Shown here: one piece after another, positions 17,005 through 25,884 of the stretch
Layout: each line of letters opens with the position of its first letter
How positions within the stretch are numbered: the stretch's first letter is position 1
Assembly (NCBI RefSeq): GCF_028622115.1
Contig: NZ_CP097263.1
Location: forward strand, 2,418,001 to 2,482,000
Length of the DNA: 64,000 bases
DNA from: Kutzneria chonburiensis
Lineage (GTDB): Bacteria; Actinomycetota; Actinomycetes; Mycobacteriales; Pseudonocardiaceae
Direction: 5' to 3'
Notes under the pieces: model-generated
What the model was told of the DNA's origin: nothing
The model's database searches: none
Seen by the model: the letters and a program-made list of their open reading frames with translations, nothing else
Program-made: the position numbers and the translations under genes

Positions 17005-18234
17005 GTGAGCCAGGAGCGCGGCAAGCGGGTCGGCTGGGTCGAGCTGTACTTCGACCTGGTCTTCGTGTTCGCGGTGGGCCAGGTGGCGCACGGCATCGTG
17101 ACGGACCCGCACTGGTCGAGGGTGGGCGCGGCGCTGGGCCTGTTCATGACGCTGTGGTGGACCTGGATCGGCTTCGCCGTGCTGTACAACCGCCGTGGCG
17201 ACGACAGCCGCACCGCGGATCGGCTGTTCATGCTGGCCGGCACGCTGCCGTGCGGGATCGCGGCGACGCAGGCGCATCACGTGTTCGAGGGGCACCCGGC
17301 GGTGTTCGCGCTGGCCCTGGCCGGGGTGCGGCTGATCCTTGCGGTCGCGCACCGGTGGCCGGCGGAGGGCGAACTCGACCAGCATCGGGTCAGCTGGGGC
17401 TACGCGGTGTCGACCGTCCTGTTCACGGCTTCGGCCTTCGTGCCGACGCCGTGGCTGTACGTGCTGTGGGGCGTCGCGCTGGCCCAGGAAGCCGGTTTCC
17501 TGCTGCTCGGCGGTCGGCCCCGTGGTCGCAAGGGGGATCGGCCGACGCGCAAGGCCAGGTGGCGTGCGCTGCTCACGCCGCCCAAGCAGGCCAACCGCGC
17601 GGTGGACTCGGCCCACCTGTCGGAACGCTTCGGCCTGTTCATGATCCTGCTGCTCAGCGAGTTGGTGATCACCGTAGGCAGCGCCGTGCTGGAACGCCCG
17701 TCGGACGATCTCGGCTACTGGTTGGTGCTGGTCAGCGGCCTGGTGCTGGGCGGGGCGCTGTGGTGGATCTACTTCACCTCGGCGGCCGAGATGTACGAGC
17801 GGCTGCTCGGGCTGTCCGGGGGCAACCCGGCGCTGGCCTACTCCCTGTACGCCGTCGGTCACCTGCCGCCGGCCTTCGCACTGCTGCTGGTCGCGGCCGG
17901 CGTGAACCTGGCGCTGCACGAGCCCGCCCCGTCGGCGGCGGCGTGGTTCGTCACGGCCGGGCTGACCATCTATCTGCTCGGTACCAGGGTGTTCGCCGCC
18001 GGCGAGCGCCGCTGGTACCTCAGCCTGCTCCGGTTCGCACTGCTCGCGGCGACGGTGTGTCTGGCGTTCGTCAACCTGCTGCTGCCGGCGTCGGGCGTCG
18101 TCGCAGTGGTCGCGGTCTGGGCGATCGGCACCGCCGCCGTGGCCGGCCGGATCCGCCACCGGGCCTTGGACCGGTTGGGCGACACCCCCGCGGAGTTCCT
18201 GCGGCATCTCCCGACCGGGCCGGACCTCGACTGA
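17005..18234 (+). CDS. LtrA-family integral membrane protein
   Basis: 409 residues from the GTG at 17005. The family hallmark VGWVELYFDLVFVFAVGQ appears right at the start, followed by about ten to twelve hydrophobic helices, the conserved HLSERFGLFMILLLSELVI and a late YLLGTRVFAAGERR loop. Low-temperature-requirement A was named in Listeria. Homologues are widespread in actinobacteria and their transport substrate is unknown. The in-frame extension upstream of 17005 is not used because it lies over the divergent PPOX gene. Confidence 0.88.
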   Translation: MSQERGKRVGWVELYFDLVFVFAVGQVAHGIVTDPHWSRVGAALGLFMTLWWTWIGFAVLYNRRGDDSRTADRLFMLAGTLPCGIAATQAHHVFEGHPAVFALALAGVRLILAVAHRWPAEGELDQHRVSWGYAVSTVLFTASAFVPTPWLYVLWGVALAQEAGFLLLGGRPRGRKGDRPTRKARWRALLTPPKQANRAVDSAHLSERFGLFMILLLSELVITVGSAVLERPSDDLGYWLVLVSGLVLGGALWWIYFTSAAEMYERLLGLSGGNPALAYSLYAVGHLPPAFALLLVAAGVNLALHEPAPSAAAWFVTAGLTIYLLGTRVFAAGERRWYLSLLRFALLAATVCLAFVNLLLPASGVVAVVAVWAIGTAAVAGRIRHRALDRLGDTPAEFLRHLPTGPDLD

Positions 18235-18242
18235 ACCCGTTC

Positions 18243-18269
18243 GCCGGGCAAGGCGATGCCTTACCCGGC
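18243..18269. terminator. Hairpin between convergent LtrA and DUF1906 genes
   Basis: A 12-bp stem, GCCGGGCAAGGC against GCCTTACCCGGC, has one internal mismatch and a 3-nt loop. It lies 8 bases after the LtrA stop and 11 bases before the end of the opposing gene. Confidence 0.75.
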
Positions 18270-18280
18270 AAGGGAACCGC

Positions 18281-19174
18281 TCAGCCGTCCTGCTTGGCGC
18301 TGTCGGTGACCGCGGCGCCGTTCACGTGCATCTGCGCGGCGATCTTCGTGGCCAGCAGGTCGTAGTCGATGGCCGGCGTGCCGATGCCGGCGATCTTCTG
18401 CTCCACCTCGGCCTTGATCGCGTCCAGCTGCTTGCCGACCGCGTTCTTGAGCCCGTTGAGGTCCGAGTCGAACCAGGCGACGATCTGCCGCAGGCTGGTC
18501 ACGCCGGTCTCGGAGCCCTGGCGGTTGATCGGCAGGTCGAGTAGTTCCTCGGGGGTCATGGTGTCTCCCTGCTGCCCGAAGTCGTCCTTGCGGGCCTCGT
18601 TGACGTCGCAGTCGACACCGTCAACGGAGACCGTGCCGACTCGCTGGAACAGGTTGATGCGCGGGTCTTCCTGGCCGCCGGACCACGCCGCGGTCTGCCA
18701 CGCCCACTGGGCCAGTCCGGCGTCCAGCGCCCGCGACACCGCGTAGAAGCCGCCGTACACGCCGACCCGCTCGCGGGGCAGCACGCTGAGTACGCCATCG
18801 AAGTAGTCGCCGACGGGGCCGAGCTTGGCCCGGGCGCTCGCGTTGCCCGGGCTGTAGTCCGGGATGTCGAAGTCGACGCAGAAGTAGATCGGGTTGTCCG
18901 GCAGGCCGACGTCATTGGCCTGCGCCACCGCCGCCTGGGCGTCGGCAACGCCGGCCCCGTGCCCTTCGGTGGCGCGGTCCGGCTGACCGATGATCTTTCG
19001 TTCCCAGGTCAGCGCGACCGCGACGCCGTTGGCGTGCATGTCGGACACCTCGCCGGCGGACAGATTCACCCGGCCCGATAACCCGTTGACCAGGTAGCGC
19101 ACGACGAAGCCATATCCGGCGCGGGCCACCGCGGCCCCGGACGGACGGCCGCCGCTGTAGTCGAGACCGAGCAT
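18281..19174 (-). CDS. DUF1906 (Rv2525c-like) glycoside-hydrolase-fold protein
   Basis: About 297 residues from ATG 19174, or 299 from ATG 19180; a GGAAAGGG site fits the inner start better. Residues 1-200 are the DUF1906 TIM-barrel: LGLDYSGGRPSGAAVARAG, VRYLVNG, NPIYFCVDFDIPDYSP, VGVYGGFYAVSRAL and FQRVGTVSVDGVDCDVNEA. The M. tuberculosis relative Rv2525c is an exported cell-surface protein. No signal peptide is visible here. A C-terminal tail (LLDLPINRQGSETGVTSL, then helical KNAVGKQLDAIKAEVEQKI) looks like an assembly or phage-tail-associated module. The in-frame upstream extension is rejected for lack of a start signal. Confidence 0.8.
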   Translation of the reverse strand: MLGLDYSGGRPSGAAVARAGYGFVVRYLVNGLSGRVNLSAGEVSDMHANGVAVALTWERKIIGQPDRATEGHGAGVADAQAAVAQANDVGLPDNPIYFCVDFDIPDYSPGNASARAKLGPVGDYFDGVLSVLPRERVGVYGGFYAVSRALDAGLAQWAWQTAAWSGGQEDPRINLFQRVGTVSVDGVDCDVNEARKDDFGQQGDTMTPEELLDLPINRQGSETGVTSLRQIVAWFDSDLNGLKNAVGKQLDAIKAEVEQKIAGIGTPAIDYDLLATKIAAQMHVNGAAVTDSAKQDG

Positions 19175-19582
19175 GATCATCCCTTTCCGATTCGCAACGC
19201 CGACAAGGTTTTCCGACAGGGAAATACGCCCGCCGGGCCATTGTCGTTCGACACGACCGTCCAGGCCGTGCTCGCGGTTGACGATGATGCCGTCCCGCCC
19301 GAATTGTCCTCGCACGTCACGGCGACGGCAAGGCTTGTCGGCGTACCCTCCCCAGTAGCACCGGAATTCCTGTGCACACGCGACATTGTTGATCACACGG
19401 AAATAGGCGATCACGTTGTCGTCGCACGGTTATCTTGACGCACACAGCCACTCTGCGTCATCCGCATCGGACGACCTCTGCCCGATCAGGCTAACGACCC
19501 TGCTGCGGCAACGATACATTCGGTATGTGTTCGGCCACGGCCGATACGCCGGTGAAATGCCGTGCACCCTGGCTTCGACGGC
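19175..19582. other. Intergenic stretch with no convincing gene
   Basis: About 400 bases upstream of the DUF1906 gene, with short open frames on both strands, none with a recognisable domain, ribosome site or strong coding bias. It should hold the DUF1906 promoter, but none can be fixed with confidence. Confidence 0.4.
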
Positions 19583-19790
19583 ATGAGAACTCCGCGCCTG
19601 ATCGCGCTAATGGCCCTTGCGCTCGCCGCCACCCTCGTGTCGGGCGGCCGACCGACGAACCCCTTCCGTTCCGGCGTCGGCGTCGCCGCTCCACAACAGA
19701 CTGTTCACGCAGCCGCAGCCGGGCACCATCCCGTTCTTCTACACCAGCGCGTCGGCGTACCTGGGCTGGATCGTGCCGATCACGTCCTGA
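19583..19790 (+). pseudogene. Possible remnant of a small secreted protein
   Basis: An ATG at 19583 opens a perfect-looking signal peptide (MRTPRLIALMALALAATLV), but the frame then becomes unstructured and His-rich. In another frame the sequence reads sensibly as LFTQPQPGTIPFFYTSAS and then AYLGWIVPITS, ending at a TGA (19788-19790) immediately before a terminator hairpin. This suggests one small exported protein broken by a frameshift, or the two ends of a deleted gene. The family is not recognised. Confidence is low. Confidence 0.25.
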
Positions 19791-19837
19791 TCAGACCGAT
19801 CGGGCAACCGTTTCCCGGCTGCCCGATCGGGTGATCA
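19788..19837. terminator. Long hairpin between convergent units
   Basis: The core stem CCGATCGGGCA (19796-19806) pairs perfectly with TGCCCGATCGG (19820-19830). The outer TGATCA repeats at both ends extend the pairing with a one-base bulge. It overlaps the last codon of the GH59 gene and ends transcription from at least one side. Confidence 0.75.
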
Positions 19838-22141
19838 TGGCAGCCGCCAGAGCTGGTTGGCCCCGCCGTTGCAGTCCCAGATCTCCAGCTGGGTGCCGTT
19901 CGCGGTGGTGAAGCCCGGATCGTCGAGACACTTGCCGGACTGCGCGCTGCGCAGGCTGCCGTCGGCCGCCTGCGTCCACTGCTGGTTGCTGCCGCCGTTG
20001 CAGTCCCACAGCTCGACCAGCGTGCCGTTGGCGGTGGCCTGACCCGTGACGTCCATGCACTGCCCCGAATTCATCAGCGCCCCATTGCGTGCCGTCCAGT
20101 TCTGGGCCGCGGAGCCGTCGCAGTCGGCCAGCACGACCTTGGCGCCGGCCTGTGCGCATTTGCCCGCGAGGCCGGACGTGATCGGTCCTTGGCGCGTCGG
20201 CGATCCGGTGCCGGGCGTGATGGCGAGGTTGTCGAACTGGTCGGTGGCGTAGCCGACGATGCCGATGCCGGCCTGGCCGTTGGTCCAGCGGCCGTCGGTG
20301 GCGGTGCCGGCGGTGTGGCCGTCGACCGCGCCGGTGATGGTGTTTCCTTGGAACGTCACGGAAAGCGTGTGCCAGGCGTTCGTGCCGAGTGCGGTGGTGG
20401 TGCCGCTGGCCAACGTCGTGAGGGTGCCGCTGTTGTCACCGGCGACGATCGACCACGCACCGGTGTTGCTCACCCGGAAGTAGTAGGCGTCCTGATGGGA
20501 CTGCGGCCGGGACTGGCTGTTGGCCCGGCCCATCAGCTCCACCGTGCCGGCGGCGGCCAGCCGCACGTCGGCGGAGACCGTGTAGTTGCCCCAATCCTGG
20601 TCGCCCAGCAGGGAGAACGCGTCGGAGTCGTCCTGCCACTCGATCGGCCGAACCGGGGCCATCTGGGTCACGCACTTGCCGGCGCGGCCGACGCACGGCT
20701 GGATCTCGTACGAGCCCTGCATGTCCGAGAGGTACTTCGCCTCCGTGCCGGTGGCATAACCGTCGAAGTTGTCGTTGTACGGCAACGCCAGGCCGTGATC
20801 GGCCGGGCTGGTCGCGGTTCCCTTGCCCTGCCCGGTGGTCGTGGAGACGGTATAGATCATGTTCGGTTGCAGGGTGAGCGTGTAGCCGGCGCCGTTCACG
20901 TCGGCGGTGTGCTGGAAATCGGGGCCACTGCCCAGACTCGTGGCCCACACGTGCGCGGAACTCGTGTTCAGACCGCCGGTGACGGCAAACGTGGCCGTCT
21001 GCGCCGTGGTCGCCGTGGACGTCTCGATGACGGTGCTGTAGTCATGGCCGTCGGTCAGGGTGACGTAGCTGCCGCTGGTGCCGAGATAGCCGCCGGCGGA
21101 GTCGATGAAGTGCCAGCCGGGCTTGGTGAACTGGGTGACCTGCGCGGTCGCCCAGGTGCTCTTGCCCGTGCGGTAGGCGCCCGACCACGGCGACGGCGCG
21201 ACCGCGAGACCGACCGTGCTGTACGGCAGATTGGGGTAGATCGCCGCGAGCAGCGGCCAGTTCAGGTAGGCCGTCATCTTCGCGTCGAGATAGCCCCGGG
21301 TGATGGAGCGGATCAGGGCGGCGGTGCCGGAGTTGACGTCCTGAGAGCCGTTCTCACTGGCCCACAACGGCTTTCCGGTGCTCAGCGCGTCCGCCGTGGT
21401 GCCGCACGAGACCGCGTCGCCGCCGTCGCCGCCGTGGCACGGATAGTGCGCGCCGACGATGTCCACCGCCCGGGCGAAGGTCGGGTCCTTGACCATGTCG
21501 GTGGCGACCTCCCAGCCGGAGTCCGCGCCGACCACCTTCACCCCGCCGTATCCCTTGGCCGCCAGGGTGTTGTGCAGGTTCTCGTACCAGCCCTTGTCGT
21601 AGCCGCGCTCGTTCCAGCCGCCGAGGAAGTCGATCGCCAGGCCGTGCTGCCGGGCGCAGCCGAGCCAGGTCATCAGGTAGTCGACCATGTCCTGGGACCA
21701 GAAGTTGCCGTTGCCGATCCAGCCCGGGGCGGCCCAGGCCAGGCCGTACAGCTCGATGTTCGGGTTACGGGCCTTGGCCTGCTCGGCCAGCCACCACTCG
21801 TAGCCGCCGCCACAGTTCACCGTGCCCCTGGTGTGCTCGATGCTCGGCTCCGAGCCGTCGGTGGAGTTGGCGTCGCCGCCGATCTCCAGCTTCAGCACCT
21901 GGAGGTCGGCCCCGTAGCCGGGCTTGAACAGGTAGTCCAGCACCTGGCCGCGCTGCGGCTCCGGGTAGTCGATCAGCAGCCGGGAGTTGCCGCCGCCGCC
22001 GCTGATCGCGCCGATGCCGTCGAACGTCCGGCCGCCGTGCGTGCCGTCGATGGTGATCGTCGTCGCCGCCTGGGCCATGGTCGGGCCGGCAAGGGCGATG
22101 GCCGTCACGGCGGCGAGCAACGCGGTCCAGATCCTGGCCAC
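19835..22141 (-). CDS. Secreted GH59 galactosylceramidase-like enzyme with ricin-B domain
   Basis: 768 residues from GTG 22141 (GGGGA site upstream). A signal peptide ends near AQAA (residue 26). The catalytic barrel starts FDGIGAISGGGGNSRLL, as in galactocerebrosidases. The acid/base is Glu178 in GGWNERGYD and the nucleophile Glu263 in LWASENGSQD, the family 59 pair. A beta-sandwich and lectin-like domain follow (LPYNDNFDGY, FRVSNTGAWSIVAGDN), as in mammalian GALC. The last 120 residues form a ricin-B/CBM13 trefoil with QNW, QQW and QLW repeats. It probably removes terminal beta-galactose from extracellular glycolipid or polysaccharide. The ORF reading through upstream is not coding. Confidence 0.88.
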   Translation of the reverse strand: MARIWTALLAAVTAIALAGPTMAQAATTITIDGTHGGRTFDGIGAISGGGGNSRLLIDYPEPQRGQVLDYLFKPGYGADLQVLKLEIGGDANSTDGSEPSIEHTRGTVNCGGGYEWWLAEQAKARNPNIELYGLAWAAPGWIGNGNFWSQDMVDYLMTWLGCARQHGLAIDFLGGWNERGYDKGWYENLHNTLAAKGYGGVKVVGADSGWEVATDMVKDPTFARAVDIVGAHYPCHGGDGGDAVSCGTTADALSTGKPLWASENGSQDVNSGTAALIRSITRGYLDAKMTAYLNWPLLAAIYPNLPYSTVGLAVAPSPWSGAYRTGKSTWATAQVTQFTKPGWHFIDSAGGYLGTSGSYVTLTDGHDYSTVIETSTATTAQTATFAVTGGLNTSSAHVWATSLGSGPDFQHTADVNGAGYTLTLQPNMIYTVSTTTGQGKGTATSPADHGLALPYNDNFDGYATGTEAKYLSDMQGSYEIQPCVGRAGKCVTQMAPVRPIEWQDDSDAFSLLGDQDWGNYTVSADVRLAAAGTVELMGRANSQSRPQSHQDAYYFRVSNTGAWSIVAGDNSGTLTTLASGTTTALGTNAWHTLSVTFQGNTITGAVDGHTAGTATDGRWTNGQAGIGIVGYATDQFDNLAITPGTGSPTRQGPITSGLAGKCAQAGAKVVLADCDGSAAQNWTARNGALMNSGQCMDVTGQATANGTLVELWDCNGGSNQQWTQAADGSLRSAQSGKCLDDPGFTTANGTQLEIWDCNGGANQLWRLP

Positions 22142-22265
22142 GGCGGGTCCCCATTCATCCTGGCACCGTGGCGGCGGTGCTTTGACATCGTTGTCAGCGC
22201 GGAGCACCCTCCATGCTGCCCGGGTCCCGTGGGGGCGGACAAGGATCGAACGTTCACAGTTGTGA

Positions 22266-22898
22266 TCAGGCCAGGATGAGATCGACGGCCGCCGCGGCAG
22301 TGGCCACGATGTGGTCCGGCTTCGGCACCTCGGGCCAGCGACGGCCGTGGGGCAGCCAGACCGTGCGCAGGCCGGCGGCGCGGCCGCCGAGGATGTCGGC
22401 CGCGCTGTCACCGACCATCCATCCGTCGCCGAGCTCCACGCCGGCGCGGGTGGCCGCGATCTCGAACAGGCGCACATCCGGCTTCCAGATGCCCTCGGCC
22501 CCGGAAATCGCCCAGCCGTCGACCACATCGGCAATACCGGCGCTGGTCAGGGTGTTGGTCTGGACAGCCTCGTATCCGTTGGTGACAACGCCGATTCGCC
22601 AGCCGGCCGCGCGCAGGCGGGCCAGACCGGTCAGCACTCCGTCGTAGACGGGAATCAGGGTCGGCTGGCGGTCGCGGTACTGCTGCCAGAGCGCGTCGAA
22701 CGAGGACGTGAGCCCGTAGCGTGCCGTGACCTGCGCGAAGAATTCCTCCTTGGGCACCCGCCCGTCGCCGTCGGCCGCGACCAGCCAGTCGGCCTCGGTC
22801 GGCGGCAGTCCGTGGTCGGTGCAGAACTCCGCCGCCCAGGCGCGCAGGCCGGCGGCGCGGTCGACGAGCGTTCCGTCAAGATCGAAGAGCGCGAGCAC
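22266..22898 (-). CDS. HAD-family hydrolase
   Basis: 210 residues of the phosphoglycolate-phosphatase-like HAD group. Motif I is LFDLDGTLVD with the nucleophile and acid/base aspartates. The helical cap spans residues about 15-85. Motif II is in GVVTNGYE, motif III the lysine in GIWKPD, and motif IV is WMVGDSAADILGG. It likely dephosphorylates a small metabolite; the substrate is unknown. The start is GTG, 21 bases from the divergent FAD enzyme, so the two share a very short promoter region. Confidence 0.87.
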   Translation of the reverse strand: MLALFDLDGTLVDRAAGLRAWAAEFCTDHGLPPTEADWLVAADGDGRVPKEEFFAQVTARYGLTSSFDALWQQYRDRQPTLIPVYDGVLTGLARLRAAGWRIGVVTNGYEAVQTNTLTSAGIADVVDGWAISGAEGIWKPDVRLFEIAATRAGVELGDGWMVGDSAADILGGRAAGLRTVWLPHGRRWPEVPKPDHIVATAAAAVDLILA

Positions 22899-22919
22899 GG
22901 GCCGATCCTAGAATGAGGC

Positions 22920-24476
22920 GTGGACTTCGACGGGGTGGTTTTCGGGGCCGGGCCCAACGGGTTGGTGGCGGCGAATCTGCTGGCCGACGCGGGGTGGCGG
23001 GTGCTGGTCCTCGAAGCGGCGGACGAGCCGGGTGGGGCGGTGCGCAGCGCGGAGGTCACCGCGCCGGGGTTCGTGACGGATCTGTACAGCTCCTCGTATC
23101 CGCTGGCGGCGGTGTCGCCGGTGATCAAGGAGCTGAACCTGGAGCGGCACGGCCTGAAGTGGCGGCACGCGCCGGATGTGCTGGCGCACGTGCTGCCGGA
23201 CGGGCGCGGAGTGACGCTGTCGACGGACATCGAGCGGACCGTGGCCTCGGTGGCGGGGTTCGACTCCGGGGACGGGGATGCCTGGCGGGCGATGCACGAC
23301 GAGTGGGCGAAGGTCCGCGAACCGCTGATGGACGCGCTGCTGCGACCGTTCCCGCCGGTTCGGGCGGCCGGGAAGTTGTTGGGGGCGACGGGATCGGCGG
23401 CGGCGCTGCGGCTGGCCCGGATGCTGACGCTGTCGGCGCGGGGACTGGCCGACGAGCGGTTCGGCGGCGAGGGTGCGCAGTTGTTGTTGAACGGCAACGC
23501 GATGCACGCCGACGCCGGGATCGACGGTGCCGGCAGCGGGGTGTTCGCGTGGATGCTGGCGATGGTCGGGCAGGACGTGGGCTTCCCGACGCCGGAAGGC
23601 GGGGCCGGCGCGTTGACGGCGGCGCTCGTGCGCCGGTTGGAAGCCCTTGGCGGGCAGGTGGAATGCGGTCGGCGGGTGACGGAGGTGCTGATCGCCCGGG
23701 GCACCGCGGTCGGCGTACGTGATCATGAGGGCAACGTGATCCGTGCGCTGCGGGCGGTGCTCGCGGACGTGCCGGCTCCGCAGTTGTACACCGAACTCGT
23801 TGGCCCGCAGCACCTTCCGCCACGACTGCTGGACGACCTGACGAGGTTCCGCTGGGATCCGGCCACGGTCAAGGTGAACTGGGCCCTGTCCGCGCCGATT
23901 CCGTGGACGGCAAAGGAAGCGACCTCCGCGGGCGTTGTGCATCTGGGCGGCGACATGGCGATGATGTCGGGTGCCTGCACGGACATGGCGATCGGGCGGA
24001 CGCCGCGCAATCCGTTCCTGCTCCTGGGCCAGACCACGACCGCCGACCCGACCCGCTCCCCCGCCGGCACCGAGTCCGTATGGGCGTACACCCATGTGCC
24101 GCAAGGACAACGCTGGACCAAGGACCGGGTCGCCCGGTTCGCGGACAAGATCCAGCAGGTGGTGGAGAAGCACGCCCCCGGCTTCGGCGACCGGATCATC
24201 GCCCGGCACGTGCAGGGCCCGGACGGCTTTCCCGGCACGGTCAACGGCGGCACCGCGATGATCGGCCAGCAGCTGGTGTTCCGCCCCACCCCAGGCCTGG
24301 GCCGGGCCGATACGCCGGTGGACCGCCTGTACCTCGCCGGCAGCTCGGCCCATCCCGGCGGCGGCGTGCACGGCGCGCCCGGCGGCAATGCCGCTCGGGC
24401 GGCGCTGGCCCGTGAGAAATGGGGCGGGGCTTACAAGTCCTTGCTGGGCACGGCAAACCGACTGGTGTTCGGTTAG
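22920..24476 (+). CDS. FAD-dependent oxidoreductase, phytoene-desaturase-like
   Basis: 518 residues. FDGVVFGAGPNGLVAANLLA is the dinucleotide-binding site, followed by LVLEAADEPGGAVRS. YLAGSSAHPGGGVHGAPGG closes the FAD site, as in carotenoid desaturases, isomerases and CrtO-like ketolases. The real substrate is unknown because no phytoene synthase or other carotenoid gene is in the window. The start is GTG. The 3' end overlaps the convergent protease gene by 4 bases. Confidence 0.82.
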   Translation: MDFDGVVFGAGPNGLVAANLLADAGWRVLVLEAADEPGGAVRSAEVTAPGFVTDLYSSSYPLAAVSPVIKELNLERHGLKWRHAPDVLAHVLPDGRGVTLSTDIERTVASVAGFDSGDGDAWRAMHDEWAKVREPLMDALLRPFPPVRAAGKLLGATGSAAALRLARMLTLSARGLADERFGGEGAQLLLNGNAMHADAGIDGAGSGVFAWMLAMVGQDVGFPTPEGGAGALTAALVRRLEALGGQVECGRRVTEVLIARGTAVGVRDHEGNVIRALRAVLADVPAPQLYTELVGPQHLPPRLLDDLTRFRWDPATVKVNWALSAPIPWTAKEATSAGVVHLGGDMAMMSGACTDMAIGRTPRNPFLLLGQTTTADPTRSPAGTESVWAYTHVPQGQRWTKDRVARFADKIQQVVEKHAPGFGDRIIARHVQGPDGFPGTVNGGTAMIGQQLVFRPTPGLGRADTPVDRLYLAGSSAHPGGGVHGAPGGNAARAALAREKWGGAYKSLLGTANRLVFG

Positions 24477-25870
24477 CCGTTCGCGCTGGTGATCACCTCG
24501 AAGTGCGCACCCTGTCCACCGCTGAACGCGTTGACGTCGTCCAGGATCGTGCCGATGGGCGAGTAGCTGCTGGACTCCCCCACGGCGCAGGCCCCGGTCA
24601 CCAGGGTGCGGCTGCCGGCCAGAATGCCGAGCGCGGTGTTGTCGACCTGGCTGAACAGCGGGCCGCCGCTGTCGCCGGGGCGGGCGCAGATGGTGGTGTT
24701 GATACCGACGTCGGTGGACGTGACCTGACCGCACCGGGTGCCGGGCAGGTAGTCGACGCCGGCGCCGCTGTCCGCGGCCTGCGGGTAGTTCCGCTGACTC
24801 GAGGCCGAGCCGTCGGCGCACACCACCCAGCCGGGCTTGACGTCGGCCAGCGCATGCACGCCGGTGATCGGCTGGCTGCCGGACTCGGCGTAGTGGCCCT
24901 CGCAGTTCTGCTTGGAGTCCATGCAGTACAACAGAACCGAGTTGTGCGGGGCCTGCTTGTTCAGCCAGGTGTCGGCGGTGCCCTGGTCGACGTACGGCAG
25001 GAACTGGTAGTCGTACGGGTAGAAGTCCTTCTGCACGCCGTGTTGCTGCACGACCGACATGCCGTTGTGCTGCACCGGCAAGGAGTTCTTCTGGTCGCAG
25101 TGGCCGGCGGTCAGCACCCATGCCGTCTTGTCGGCGTAGCCGCCGCCGGTGGAGCGCACGTTGAAGCCGGTGGTGCAGGCGCTCGTGCCGCCGTCGGCCC
25201 GGGTGTGGTCGAGCCGCAGGCCGCCGCGCATCGGGCCGTAGCCGCCGCAGAACAGCGGATGGCAGTAGCCCCAGTCGATCGGGCCGGCCAGCGGCGTCAG
25301 CAGCGGCAGGTCCTTCACCACGACACCGTCGGGTGCGGTGATCTTCGCCGCCGCCGGGTCGCGCCGCCACAGCACCACGGTGTTGGCCTGCTGGTCGACG
25401 GCCGGCAGGTACGCCACGTCCTTGCCGGCCTCCTTGGCCAGCCGGTCACGGACCGCGGTCAGCTCGGCCAGCGAATGGTCGACCGTTCGGGTGAGAACGT
25501 GCCCGCGGTCGGGGAACTGGGCCAGCAGCGACCTGATCGCCGCCGGGTTGGTCGTGTCCACGACCAGCACGCCGCCGTGCTGGTGGTCGATCGCCATGCC
25601 GCCGTAGACCTCGGCCGCCTTGGCGCGCAACGTCTCGTCCAGCTGCGTCGCGTCGAGTTGCAGCTCCAGCCGCCGTAACGCCTCGGCCGGGGTCACGCCG
25701 TAGGCCTGCTCCAGGTAGCCCATCGAGCCGGCCACCGCCGCCGGGTCCAGCGTCGGCTTCTTGCTCACGGCCGCCGCGTTCACGGTCGACCCGACCAAAG
25801 CCGGCAGTGCCACCGCGACAGCCGCGGTCAGCACGACAACTCGACGCACTAACTCCCCCTTGGTCGTCAC
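24473..25870 (-). CDS. Secreted S1-family serine protease with long pro-region
   Basis: 465 residues. A signal peptide is followed by an about 170-residue alpha-lytic-type pro-region. The chymotrypsin-fold domain carries all three catalytic residues: His257 in LTAGHC, Asp287 in YPYDYQF and Ser401 in GDSGGPL. Six or more cysteines suggest disulfides, as in exported Streptomyces proteases. The annotated ATG gives a slightly long N-terminus; an inner GTG eight codons later (VRRVVVLTA) may be the true start. Confidence 0.87.
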   Translation of the reverse strand: MTTKGELVRRVVVLTAAVAVALPALVGSTVNAAAVSKKPTLDPAAVAGSMGYLEQAYGVTPAEALRRLELQLDATQLDETLRAKAAEVYGGMAIDHQHGGVLVVDTTNPAAIRSLLAQFPDRGHVLTRTVDHSLAELTAVRDRLAKEAGKDVAYLPAVDQQANTVVLWRRDPAAAKITAPDGVVVKDLPLLTPLAGPIDWGYCHPLFCGGYGPMRGGLRLDHTRADGGTSACTTGFNVRSTGGGYADKTAWVLTAGHCDQKNSLPVQHNGMSVVQQHGVQKDFYPYDYQFLPYVDQGTADTWLNKQAPHNSVLLYCMDSKQNCEGHYAESGSQPITGVHALADVKPGWVVCADGSASSQRNYPQAADSGAGVDYLPGTRCGQVTSTDVGINTTICARPGDSGGPLFSQVDNTALGILAGSRTLVTGACAVGESSSYSPIGTILDDVNAFSGGQGAHFEVITSANG

Positions 25871-25884
25871 ACGACCGGGGAACT

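Noticed and set aside
16396-18207. Long leftward frame covering LtrA and the PPOX gene
   Set aside because: Only the last 165 codons are a real protein; the rest mirrors LtrA.
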